Origin: Peptoniphilus_A harei_B
Lineage (GTDB): Bacteria > Bacillota > Clostridia > Tissierellales > Peptoniphilaceae
Direction: 5' to 3'
Assembly: GCA_032560695.1 (NCBI GenBank)
Contig: JAWGHR010000011.1
Span: forward strand, 1-38,819
DNA length: 38,819 nt
Every line of letters begins with the position of its first letter. Within the stretch, counting starts at the first letter, position 1. Below are positions 25,967 to 33,099 of the stretch, one piece after another. A program made the position numbers and the translations under genes. The notes below the pieces were generated by a model. The model was given only the letters and a program-made list of their open reading frames with translations. It was not told the DNA's origin and did not search any database.

Positions 25967-26038
25967 ATTTTCCTCCTTTCGGACAGCCTTCAAGTGGCAA
26001 TTACATATTCCCGTACTTTTCAGACTATATCAAGTTAA

Positions 26039-26221
26039 TTAAGCCGATAAATTAGTTCTATTCAAGGCATCTACATTATTTAAAATCAGATTTTTAATAA
26101 TCTGCTCTACACTCTTTTTTGCATTTTCACTTTTCATAGAATGAACTGTAAAGATTGTGCCAGATACTTCAATATTCTCCGACTTTTTAATCTCATTCTT
26201 TTTAGTTTCTACCATAGGCAT
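26039..26221 (-). CDS. TnpW-like small transposon protein
   Basis: Sixty residues: a charged N-terminus, then SGTIFTVHSMKSENAKKSVE and a helix ending KNLILNN. This pattern (a short beta pair with VHS, then Ser/Thr-rich AKxSVEQxIKxL) matches my memory of TnpW-family proteins, which lie beside large serine recombinases in Tn4451-type elements. Their role is not established. Its ATG overlaps the capsid gene's stop by one base (TAATG), so it is translated by re-initiation after the capsid gene. The recombinase start follows about 70 bp downstream. Confidence 0.7.
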   Translation of the reverse strand: MPMVETKKNEIKKSENIEVSGTIFTVHSMKSENAKKSVEQIIKNLILNNVDALNRTNLSA

Positions 26222-27168
26222 TATCCTTCAATGGCTAAAGTAAGGACTGAATCCTTATCCATTAGCTTGGCATCTAAATATTCTCGCATGATGAAGCCTT
26301 GATGTTGTTTAAGAATAAACATCTCAGATAATCTTTTTATTGTTGGATTTTGTCTTTCAACAATCCAGTAGTTTGAGAAATCTCCAAAGACGATAGGTTT
26401 TAAACCTGTATCAATGTCTGGCATAAAGTTTGAGATTAGAATTTCTTTTCCCATGAAAGTGCCATCATATTGATTCCATAAGAAGTTACCTTGACCATCT
26501 TTTAATCTTTGAAGATAAAGGGCAGTTTTATCATTCATTATCCATTTTGCATTTTCTCTATAGTCACTATCTAAAAAGAAGAATAGTTTTTTCAAGTCAT
26601 CAAGCTTTAGTTCTTTTTTAGCTGATAGGTTTTTAATATCTTCATCTACTAGAAATCCTAATGGTTCTCCATTACCAGATCCAGTGATAAAAGCTTTATC
26701 TTCAGCCTTGGCAAAATTATGAGCAAAGGTATCTAGGATTATTTTTTCAATCTTAGTTTGAGGATCATTTAGAAAGTCTTCTTGGATTGTAATTAAGTTA
26801 GATAATGTGTTGTATTCTAAATTCACATCCACATCTTTCATTTCTAAGGAATCTGCAAATAGGTCATGTTCTCCTGCTTTTGTCCAAATTGCCATAGATT
26901 TACTTGGGAAAGTTACAATAGAAGATGAATCTACATCATTTTTTAAAACTGTAGCTTCTTTTCTAACTACGCTCTTTTCTGCAAGTGTTTCTCTAAAGTA
27001 TTCTGTGCTTTCTGTATCCAAAAAAGGTGAGCCATCTTGGATAAGATCAAGAGCCTTAATATCTGAATAAGATGATTCATCCTTGTTTCTTAAATAATTC
27101 CATAGATTAGTTTTATAGGAATTAGCTGACAATATTTCGTTTCTTTTTGATTTTTCTTTAATTAACAT
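26221..27168 (-). CDS. HK97-fold phage major capsid protein
   Basis: A 315-residue capsid subunit of the HK97 gp5 family, recognised by the middle block KAFITGSGNGEPLGFL (about 155-170), MNDKTALYLQRLKDGQG, the MGKEILISNFMPDI loop, and the closing IVERQNPTIKRLSEMFILKQ and GFIMREYLDAKL segments. A capsid gene normally sits beside portal, protease and terminase genes; none is present in this element. The N-terminal scaffold (delta) region is short at best, with the fold beginning by about residue 40. Translation starts at an ATG with AAGGAGAAA. It is expressed with tnpW-like and recombinase genes. It may package the element, alter a helper phage's capsid, or serve as a compartment. Confidence 0.9.
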   Translation of the reverse strand: MLIKEKSKRNEILSANSYKTNLWNYLRNKDESSYSDIKALDLIQDGSPFLDTESTEYFRETLAEKSVVRKEATVLKNDVDSSSIVTFPSKSMAIWTKAGEHDLFADSLEMKDVDVNLEYNTLSNLITIQEDFLNDPQTKIEKIILDTFAHNFAKAEDKAFITGSGNGEPLGFLVDEDIKNLSAKKELKLDDLKKLFFFLDSDYRENAKWIMNDKTALYLQRLKDGQGNFLWNQYDGTFMGKEILISNFMPDIDTGLKPIVFGDFSNYWIVERQNPTIKRLSEMFILKQHQGFIMREYLDAKLMDKDSVLTLAIEG

Positions 27169-27199
27169 AAATTTCTCCTTTATATTTTTATATTATCCA

Positions 27200-27226
27200 G
27201 GGTATTAAATACTTTTTTTAATACCC
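27200..27226. repeat. 10-bp palindrome upstream of the capsid gene
   Basis: GGGTATTAAA (27200-27209) and TTTAATACCC (27217-27226) with a 7-nt loop, 32 bp upstream of the capsid start codon. There is no T-run after it on the minus strand, so a regulatory or operator role is likelier than termination. Confidence 0.6.
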
Positions 27227-27247
27227 CCTTTGAACCTGTCTTTTTGT

Positions 27248-27312
27248 GTGTAAGAGGGCGGCACCGTTGATAGGAAAAAGTCTCCTGGAGATTAGGATGC
27301 CCCCTGGGTCAC
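27248..27312 (-). other. GC-rich structured block between a small ORF and the capsid gene
   Basis: About 65 bp with clearly higher GC than its surroundings and no ORF. On the minus strand AGGGGGCA (27305-27298) can pair with TGCCGCCCT (near 27263-27255) with one bulge, with GTG/CAC pairing at the ends and a TCTCC/GGAGA mini-hairpin inside. It could be an RNA leader structure or a DNA signal such as a packaging or nicking site. I do not recognise it. Confidence 0.45.
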
Positions 27313-27315
27313 AAA

Positions 27316-27528
27316 TTATTTTTTACTCTCAATATATTCTTCTGCTTCTTCTAAAGAAGGGAAAAACATATTCTTAAATCTTCCATCAATTACAAGATAA
27401 GACTTGTCTCCTTTAGCGAGGATAATTTTATCCTTATCTTTGTTAATTACATTTAGAATTTCATACTTAGTGTCCTTTAAGTCCACAGCTGTGAGTCTAT
27501 CTTTTTCAAAAATATCTCCAATAATCAT
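27316..27528 (-). CDS. Hypothetical 70-residue element protein
   Basis: Unrecognised small soluble protein, 70 residues, rich in K, D and I, with a beta-strand pattern (KYEILNVIN, KIILAKGDKSYLVID) and a C-terminal helix (SLEEAEEYIESKK). I take the ATG at 27528 because AAAGGAGTAGAA precedes it; the in-frame ATG at 27543 has no such site. It lies between the capsid gene and a 133-residue unknown gene, with one of the paired palindromes immediately upstream. Its strand pattern recalls the repeated half of the neighbouring 133-residue protein. Confidence 0.65.
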   Translation of the reverse strand: MIIGDIFEKDRLTAVDLKDTKYEILNVINKDKDKIILAKGDKSYLVIDGRFKNMFFPSLEEAEEYIESKK

Positions 27529-27550
27529 TTCTACTCCTTTCAAAATATCT

Positions 27551-27634
27551 GGGGCAGTGTGGCAGGTGAAAACTAAACTTCCTATAGAGAATAGAAGTTT
27601 TAAGTCCTATATATTTACCTGCCACATTGCCACC
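27551..27634. repeat. Palindromic element copy 1
   Basis: Arms 27551-27567 (GGGGCAGTGTGGCAGGT) and 27617-27634 (ACCTGCCACATTGCCACC) are inverted complements with about two mismatches. They enclose an AT-rich core that itself has short self-complementarity. The same arms recur at 28118-28199. Confidence 0.85.
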
Positions 27635-27639
27635 TTTAT

Positions 27640-28041
27640 TTATAGACTAAAATTATTTTGATTCAGAAACTCTACAATGCTTTCTGTTCCTTTAAATGGA
27701 ATAACTGTATCTTGATTATCCAGTGTGTAGTTGTATATTTTTTCTTTAACAACTTTTACAGGTGTCTTGTCTGTCTTATGAAGAATGATAGTATCTCGTA
27801 GCTTAAAGGCATTCTCCAATAAGTCTTCAGTGACTTTTTCATTGTTTCTGTAAAGGCACATATCCTTACAATATTCAGTTAAGTCTTTTAAGTCATTTAG
27901 CTTGATTTCACCTTCATTCTTTTTAATGACATACCTATAGTCTTTTTCTCTTTTTAATTCTGTAGATATTCCCTTTGGGGAAGTCACCACAATCCTATCT
28001 TTTAGAGTAAACTTTCTTTCTAAATCTTCTTTTGTAATCAT
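27640..28041 (-). CDS. Hypothetical 133-residue protein with internal duplication
   Basis: I do not recognise the family. The protein is built from two similar halves of about 60 residues. TKEDLERKFTLKDRIVV at the start lines up with TEDLLENAFKLRDTIIL at about 71-87; YRYVIKKNEGEIKLNDLKDL lines up with YNYTLDNQDTVIPFKGTESI. Each half looks like a helix followed by a small beta-sheet and a closing helix. The start has TAGGAGGAATATAA before it. It lies between the primase-helicase and the 70-residue gene and is flanked on both sides by copies of the palindromic element. A DNA-binding or replication accessory role is a guess from position only. Confidence 0.7.
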   Translation of the reverse strand: MITKEDLERKFTLKDRIVVTSPKGISTELKREKDYRYVIKKNEGEIKLNDLKDLTEYCKDMCLYRNNEKVTEDLLENAFKLRDTIILHKTDKTPVKVVKEKIYNYTLDNQDTVIPFKGTESIVEFLNQNNFSL

Positions 28042-28117
28042 TTATATTCCTCCTAATTTTTTAATTACGCTTAAACTTCTAGTTACACACAATCATAAGC
28101 ACCACCTCCTTAAATGA

Positions 28118-28199
28118 GGGCAGGTGTGGCAGGTAAAAAAGTATTATCTATATAGATACAAGATTTCTAAATTAAATTTTTCATCTGCCACATTGCCAC
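28118..28199. repeat. Palindromic element copy 2
   Basis: Arms 28118-28137 (starting GGGCAGGTGTGGCAGGT) and 28182-28199 (CATCTGCCACATTGCCAC) are inverted complements and match copy 1 at 27551-27634 closely; the AT-rich cores differ. It lies just past the primase-helicase stop codon. Confidence 0.85.
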
Positions 28200-28204
28200 A
28201 GACT

Positions 28205-30508
28205 TTATAGAAATTCTGAAATTAACCTATAGCCTATTAGGACTGTGGTCTTGTGTTTTCCATCCTTTGGTCTTTTTCTTTTGATGGTCGCTTTAGACTC
28301 CAAAGACTGTTTAAAGGTCTTCATGCTTTCAAGATAGTAGCCATTTTCTAAAGACCAAGACCTATACCTTTCGTAAACTTCAGAGGTTCTAACTTCATAG
28401 TCCTTTCCTTCCTCTAAGCAATCTTCCATAAAGATAGCAATCTTATCTGATTCCTTTTGGTATTTAAGAGTTGCATCTTTTACTGAATCAGGAATAGTTA
28501 ATCCTTCTTTTTGTAAAAGCTTGTAGCCTTCAATAAGCCAGTTAAGGATTGCAGACTTTACTTCCTCTTTTGCAAATTCTGTTTTTAATGTTTTGTCTTG
28601 TTCCTCTTCAGTAAAATGTCTATCAAAGGGAATGATGAGCATTCTTCCACTGGTAAATACTGTCACATCATTAACTATGGGTAGGTAGTTGGTGTTGATG
28701 TAGATTTTAAATTGAGGTTTAAAGTCAAAGGAGTTCTCATGAAGGAATCTTGCATTAATAGTGTCATTACCAGTAAGGCTTTTAACTTGAGCAACATTTA
28801 AGGGTAATCCCTTGCCTGGCTCTGGAATATTTACAAAGCGTACTCCTGCAAGTCTTGCTATCTCTTCACTGGGTCCAGAGCTATTTACTTTGTTTTTTAG
28901 AGCCAGGGTCTCAGGTCTTGATGCACAGGCATAAGTTCCGAGGACTTTTAATATGGATTCACAAAGAGTTCCTTTGCCATTTCTCGTGGTCATTCCATAG
29001 AGGATTGCCATGCACTCATGCCTTGTATCTCCTGTAAGTCCATAACCTAATATTTTTTGTAGAAACTTAGCTTTTTCTTTATCTCCACTCATAATTTCAT
29101 CAATATAGCTATTCCATCTCTCATTTAATGAGTGAGGATCATAGATAACATCAGCCATTTTGCTTAAATAGTCAGAACTTCTGTGTTCGTAAAATTCCAT
29201 TGTTCTTAGATTTAAAGTCCCATTTATACAGTTTAGAAGGCAAGGGTCTTTATCGAAGTCAGATACATTTAATGGATGATGAACCTCTGCATCTTTTAAT
29301 ACACTGACCCTATAACCTCTTGCTTGCCATCTGTTTGAGAATTTGACATAAGCTTTTCTTTTATGTTCATCTTCAATATCTAGGGCAAGGATATGAAGGA
29401 GGTTTGCAAGATTCATACATAATTTCATAGCTTTTAAACTTCCAGTATCCGCTATCCAGATTCCATCTTCGTAGAAATACCAGGCTTTCCTTTCTGGTAC
29501 ATAACGAAGAGAGTCCTTGTAAAAGTCTGCGAAAATTTTTCCTGCACCTATATCTGTCCACGAATACTTAGAAGATAAAGGAAGTCCCATTTCTTTTAAC
29601 TTTTCAATAGATAAGTTAAACTCGATACTTGGATCTATTCTTGAAATAGGTTTGTAGACTTCTTTTAAGGAGGAGATTGCCTTTTCAATGGTTATTTCTC
29701 CATAAGTTTTTCCACCACGATTTTCATCCCACTTATCCCTAAAAAGTTCCGATTGTCTAAAGAGTCTATCAATCTGGTCAGTATTTCCACCTGCATAAAA
29801 TGCGAGTATTGAAGTTAAGGCTAGGTCTGCTTCACTTGAAGAAGGATAGTCTTTAATGTTTCCAGCCCATAGATTTAAAAATTTCTCGTTATTCTTTGCA
29901 TTAGATGCCTTTTCAATAACATCCTCATCAGTTAAATAGCTTTTAAAATTTTGTTTAGTAGATTTACTTTGCTTTTCTCTTTTCAGATATTTTTCTAAAA
30001 GCCATAGTAGTCCATCGGATTCTTCGAGAATCTCACCTTCTTGATAGACATGACCTGTCACAGTTACAAAGCGATTAGTAAAGCCAGCAACATAAACTTC
30101 AACTTCTTTAGTCTTCATCTTGTAGATGTCATTTGTGTAAGTTATTGAGTTTGGTAGAAAAGTAAGGATTCTAAGACCCTTACCACTTGGACTAAATTCA
30201 ATGTATGACTGTGGAAAATGGCTAACTATTTCTTTTGCTAAATCGTTTAAAGCTCCATTGATTACACAGTCATCAACATCAATAGCTACAAGTTTTCCAT
30301 CGACTCTTATCCCGAGCCCATCATAGGAACTAAGTTTTTTAGATGCTTTATCAAAGGATGTAAAAGTCTTTGGATTGTTAACTGAAGCATAGCTTTCTGT
30401 AGTTGGATTAAAAGGTATCTTTGTCTCCTTATTATTTCTTTTTTCATATTTCCATAAGCACCAGCTTACATTTTCTTTTAGATATTCTGGTATATTTTCT
30501 AAATTCAC
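28205..30508 (-). CDS. P4-type primase-helicase (prim-pol plus D5/SF3 helicase)
   Basis: A 767-residue replication protein. The N-terminal ~300 residues form a primase-polymerase-like domain: SWCLWKYEKRNNKETKIPFN at 15-34, then LVAIDVDDC and YIEFSPSGKGLRI, as in NrS-1-type and P4-type primases. A D5_N/SF3 helicase follows, with Walker A in GMTTRNGKGTL (near 490-500) and GNDTINARFLHENSF further on. It should allow the element to replicate on its own after excision. The start is GTG at 30508 with GGAGTAGAT before it. An iteron-like region lies directly upstream, the natural place for its origin. Confidence 0.88.
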   Translation of the reverse strand: MNLENIPEYLKENVSWCLWKYEKRNNKETKIPFNPTTESYASVNNPKTFTSFDKASKKLSSYDGLGIRVDGKLVAIDVDDCVINGALNDLAKEIVSHFPQSYIEFSPSGKGLRILTFLPNSITYTNDIYKMKTKEVEVYVAGFTNRFVTVTGHVYQEGEILEESDGLLWLLEKYLKREKQSKSTKQNFKSYLTDEDVIEKASNAKNNEKFLNLWAGNIKDYPSSSEADLALTSILAFYAGGNTDQIDRLFRQSELFRDKWDENRGGKTYGEITIEKAISSLKEVYKPISRIDPSIEFNLSIEKLKEMGLPLSSKYSWTDIGAGKIFADFYKDSLRYVPERKAWYFYEDGIWIADTGSLKAMKLCMNLANLLHILALDIEDEHKRKAYVKFSNRWQARGYRVSVLKDAEVHHPLNVSDFDKDPCLLNCINGTLNLRTMEFYEHRSSDYLSKMADVIYDPHSLNERWNSYIDEIMSGDKEKAKFLQKILGYGLTGDTRHECMAILYGMTTRNGKGTLCESILKVLGTYACASRPETLALKNKVNSSGPSEEIARLAGVRFVNIPEPGKGLPLNVAQVKSLTGNDTINARFLHENSFDFKPQFKIYINTNYLPIVNDVTVFTSGRMLIIPFDRHFTEEEQDKTLKTEFAKEEVKSAILNWLIEGYKLLQKEGLTIPDSVKDATLKYQKESDKIAIFMEDCLEEGKDYEVRTSEVYERYRSWSLENGYYLESMKTFKQSLESKATIKRKRPKDGKHKTTVLIGYRLISEFL

Positions 30509-30539
30509 ATATCTACTCCTTTCATATTTTTTTGAAGAA

Positions 30540-30950
30540 GAAATATCCCCTCATATTCCTTAGGACAGTTAGAAGAATTTTGAGTAATATTTTGCCCTCT
30601 ACCTATATAAGTAAAGTTGAGATTTGATTTTCCGGTTGTTTTGAAAATATTTCTTTCCTCTAAATAACAGGCAAAGAAATTCAGCAGTTTTTTAACCTGT
30701 AAGAAAATTTCTCCCTCTATTAGCCCTAAGACATTTTTGATGGTTTTGTTAGGTTTTATTTTTCCTCTCATATCACAGGCGAAGAAAAACATGGTCTTTT
30801 AAACCTATCCTAAAAATTTTTCTCTCCTAATAGACTCAGGACATTTTCAAGAGATTTGAGTAATTATTTCTTCATCTATTTATATAAGTAAGATTTGAGA
30901 TTGATTTTCCAGTATTTTGAAATATTTCTCCCTTCACTAGTCCTAGGACA
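30540..30950. repeat. Iteron-like repeat region upstream of the primase-helicase
   Basis: About 410 bp of degenerate direct repeats. A ~28-bp unit, near AAATWTTTCTCCCTCTATTAGNCCTAGGACA, occurs four times (about 30540-30567, 30705-30732, 30815-30843, 30921-30950). A longer block recurs at 30571-30656 and 30848-30932 (both with TTTTGAGTAAT or similar, TATATAAGTAA and GATTTTCC). A third block with ACAGGC-AAGAAA...AACCT occurs at 30666-30700 and 30772-30810. The array is AT-rich. Together these look like a replication origin or regulatory region for the primase-helicase. Confidence 0.65.
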
Positions 30951-30997
30951 AAAATGGTGGTTTTGATTAGTTTTTTAAAAAATTTAATTCTATGAAT

Positions 30998-31025
30998 AAA
31001 AAAAAGACGGAAATAAATCCGTCTT
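30998..31025 (-). terminator. Leftward-facing terminator at the right side of the mobile element
   Basis: AAGACGGA (31004-31011) pairs with TCCGTCTT (31018-31025); on the minus strand it is followed by a run of eight Ts. It would insulate the element from transcription entering from the right. Confidence 0.8.
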
Positions 31026-31056
31026 AAGAAATGTGCAAAGATTAAGTTGTAGAATG

Positions 31057-31065
31057 TGGTATAAT
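31057..31065 (+). promoter_or_regulatory. Extended -10 promoter of the XRE regulator
   Basis: TGGTATAAT is a perfect extended -10 element, about 47 bp before the chosen start of the XRE-type gene. No convincing -35 box is visible, which is usual for extended -10 promoters. Confidence 0.65.
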
Positions 31066-31111
31066 ATTATAGAAAAACTGTATAAGGTAGAAGATTAATA
31101 TGAGGTGGGTT

Positions 31112-31333
31112 ATGGGATTTTCCTATGATAAATTATGGAAAAAATTAATAGATGAAAAGATGAATAAATTAGACTTACAAAAAGCCATACAAACAACTCC
31201 TCATACCATAGCTAAAATGGGACGAGATGAGAATGTGAGTATGGAAATACTTGGTAGAATTTGTAGTTATTTTAAATGTGATATCTCAGAAGTACTGGAG
31301 TATAAAATATTAGATAATAATAAGGAGATATAA
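31112..31333 (+). CDS. XRE/Cro-type helix-turn-helix regulator
   Basis: A 73-residue DNA-binding protein of the Cro/C1 (HTH_26) type: KLIDEKMNKLDLQKAIQTT, then TIAKMGRDENVSMEILGRIC and CSYFKCDISEVLEY. Such small regulators often precede type I restriction-modification operons, and here the gene is followed two bases later by the start of an hsdM fragment. I use the ATG at 31112, because GAGGTG lies just before it; the in-frame ATG at 31100 lacks a site. It is probably the surviving control gene of the lost system and may now drive the ABC operon downstream. Confidence 0.85.
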   Translation: MGFSYDKLWKKLIDEKMNKLDLQKAIQTTPHTIAKMGRDENVSMEILGRICSYFKCDISEVLEYKILDNNKEI

Positions 31334-31334
31334 A

Positions 31335-31601
31335 ATGGCAAAAAGTAAAGATAAAACAGAAGAATTATCTTTAGAGTCAACTTTATGGAATTGTAGAGTA
31401 TCTTTAAGAGGATTTGGAAGCACCGAAAGAAATAGAGATGCTGTAATAGGATTAGTTTTCTTAAAATTTGCAGGAGATAAGTTTGAAAAAAGAAGAACAC
31501 AAATTGAAGAAGAGCATCCAGATTTATTAATGCTAAGAGAAATGCCTGCCTCTTATAATGCAGAAAATGTTTATTATCTAGAAGAATTCAGCAGTATATA
31601 G
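31335..31601 (+). pseudogene. hsdM: Truncated hsdM: N-terminal fragment of a type I methyltransferase subunit
   Basis: 88 codons matching only the start of HsdM (HsdM_N domain): LESTLWNCRVSLRGFGSTER and VIGLVFLKFAGDKFEKRR, where full-length proteins run to about 500 residues with an NPPF methylase motif. The reading frame breaks near 31585-31601 (EEFSSI then stop). Past the break, another frame reads AVYRDLYIAQKEMME and stops just before the ABC ATPase, probably the tail of an unrelated gene joined at this point. The matching hsdR tail is found at 36655-36879. Confidence 0.85.
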
Positions 31602-31647
31602 AGATTTATACATTGCACAAAAAGAAATGATGGAATGAGGTGAAAAT

Positions 31648-32517
31648 GTGCTAGAAATACAAGCTGTAAATAGAAGTTTTGGAAAGAAAAGAGCGCTTAA
31701 GTCGGTGGATTTAGAAATAAGCAATGGAATCTATGGGCTACTTGGTGAGAATGGAGCAGGTAAATCAACCTTGATGAAGATACTAGCTACTTTAGACAAA
31801 CCTAGTTCAGGAAAGGTGTTATTTTGTGAGAAAGATATTTGGAATAATCAAGACTATCTTTCTCAAATTGGCTATATGCCACAAGATATAGAAATATATG
31901 ATGGATTCACAGCCTATGACTATCTAGAATACATAGCTCTTTTAAAAGGAATGAAGAAGAAGGGGTTAAAAGAAAGAATTTATGAAATTCTAGAGTTTGT
32001 TAATTTGAAGGATGTGGATAAAAAGAAAATTAAGATATTTTCTGGGGGAATGAAAAGAAGAATAGGAATTGGCCAGGCTATTATTAATAATCCAAAGATT
32101 CTTATTCTAGATGAACCTACAGCAGGACTTGATCCATATGAGCGTATTCGATTTTCCAATATAATTACTAATATGAGCGAAGATAAAATTATATTATTTT
32201 CCACTCACATAGTATCAGATATTGAAGCAATAACAGATCAAGTAGTAATTTTAAGTGAAGGGATGGTAAAGAACAAAGGGAAAATTCAAGATATGGTTCT
32301 AGAGCTTCAAGGTAAAGTGAAGCAGGTAGAAGTTACTAATAAAGAACTCCAAGACTTTACAGAAGAAACATTTGTTGTTCGAATAAAAAACCAAGGAGAT
32401 AAATACATGGTTCGCTTTATTGAAAAAGAAGGAAGTCCAAAATCTGGAAATATTTTAACAGCAAATTTAGAGGATTATTTTGTCTATATTGGAGGTCTAA
32501 AAAATGAAAAAAATTAA
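31648..32517 (+). CDS. ABC transporter ATP-binding protein
   Basis: A 289-residue ABC ATPase of the CcmA/BcrA type used with ABC-2 permeases for export of peptides, antibiotics or lipids. Walker A GENGAGKST is at residues 33-41, the Q-loop YMPQDIE near 76, the ABC signature FSGGMKRRIGIGQA near 132-145, Walker B LILDEPTAGLDP near 152, and the H-loop STHIVSD near 187. Translation starts at GTG, with GAGGTG just upstream. The lipoprotein gene overlaps its 3' end by 14 bp and two permeases follow, a compact four-gene operon. Substrate unknown; bacteriocin or antibiotic resistance is plausible from operon form only. Confidence 0.9.
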   Translation: MLEIQAVNRSFGKKRALKSVDLEISNGIYGLLGENGAGKSTLMKILATLDKPSSGKVLFCEKDIWNNQDYLSQIGYMPQDIEIYDGFTAYDYLEYIALLKGMKKKGLKERIYEILEFVNLKDVDKKKIKIFSGGMKRRIGIGQAIINNPKILILDEPTAGLDPYERIRFSNIITNMSEDKIILFSTHIVSDIEAITDQVVILSEGMVKNKGKIQDMVLELQGKVKQVEVTNKELQDFTEETFVVRIKNQGDKYMVRFIEKEGSPKSGNILTANLEDYFVYIGGLKNEKN

Positions 32518-33097
32518 ATTTATATTGCTATTACTAATGTTTGTCAGTCTATTTACAGCCTGTAGTAGAGAAGAAAAAGCTGCTGAACAAAATGTTAATC
32601 GTCAAGAAGAGCAAAAAACCGATATTTCAAAAGAAGAAAGTCAAGGCATAGAAGAAACACAGTCACTTGAAGAGGAAATTCTTAAGAAGAAATTAAAAGA
32701 AGTACGAAATAAAAGAGAGGAAAGTATAACAGTTGAGGAAAATGATGTTACTACAGGTTATATGCCAAAAGAAGTTGATGATCTGCAAAATGGACCTATA
32801 ATAGAGCAATCTTCTGGGCAGTATAAGCAAATGTATAATACTGCTGCAACTTATATAAGAGATAATTTAAACATAAATCCTAAGACAAAGCTGAGTGTAT
32901 ATGATGCCATTGATCCTACTGTTTTAGAAATTTATACTGCTGAAGATCGCGGCTACTTGCAAGATTATACAGTAGAAAATATCTATGTATTAGAATATCA
33001 AAAAGAAGATGGAACTTGGAGTTATATCTTTATGGGGAGAGAAAACAAACAAAGTCCATGGAAAGTAGTTCATACTGGAGACCATTTTAAGGAGTAA
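32504..33097 (+). CDS. Putative lipoprotein of the ABC operon
   Basis: A 197-residue secreted lipoprotein. The signal peptide is short and hydrophobic with a lipobox (LFTAC, lipidated Cys at residue 20). A low-complexity E, Q and K-rich linker (about 23-80) follows, then a compact domain with YKQMYNTAATYIRDNLNINP and a repeated beta pattern. It overlaps the ATPase gene by 14 bp and ends 2 bp before the first permease. It may act as a surface partner of the transporter, as in immunity-type ABC systems with accessory lipoproteins. I do not recognise the C-terminal domain. Confidence 0.75.
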   Translation: MKKIKFILLLLMFVSLFTACSREEKAAEQNVNRQEEQKTDISKEESQGIEETQSLEEEILKKKLKEVRNKREESITVEENDVTTGYMPKEVDDLQNGPIIEQSSGQYKQMYNTAATYIRDNLNINPKTKLSVYDAIDPTVLEIYTAEDRGYLQDYTVENIYVLEYQKEDGTWSYIFMGRENKQSPWKVVHTGDHFKE

Positions 33098-33099
33098 AT

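Noticed and set aside
30505..30792. 95-codon minus-strand ORF upstream of the primase-helicase, whose stop overlaps the primase GTG start
   Set aside because: It runs through the iteron-like repeats. Equivalent frames in the other repeat copies are broken by stops, and it has no recognisable fold or good ribosome site. I treat it as a by-product of the repeats, although its overlap with the primase start keeps a leader peptide possible.
30540..30950. CRISPR array upstream of the primase
   Set aside because: Repeat spacing is irregular and the intervening DNA is itself repeated, so there are no unique spacers.
24289..31030. Ordinary complete prophage
   Set aside because: Only one structural gene (major capsid) is present. 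Portal, terminase, protease, tail and lysis genes are absent from the whole window.
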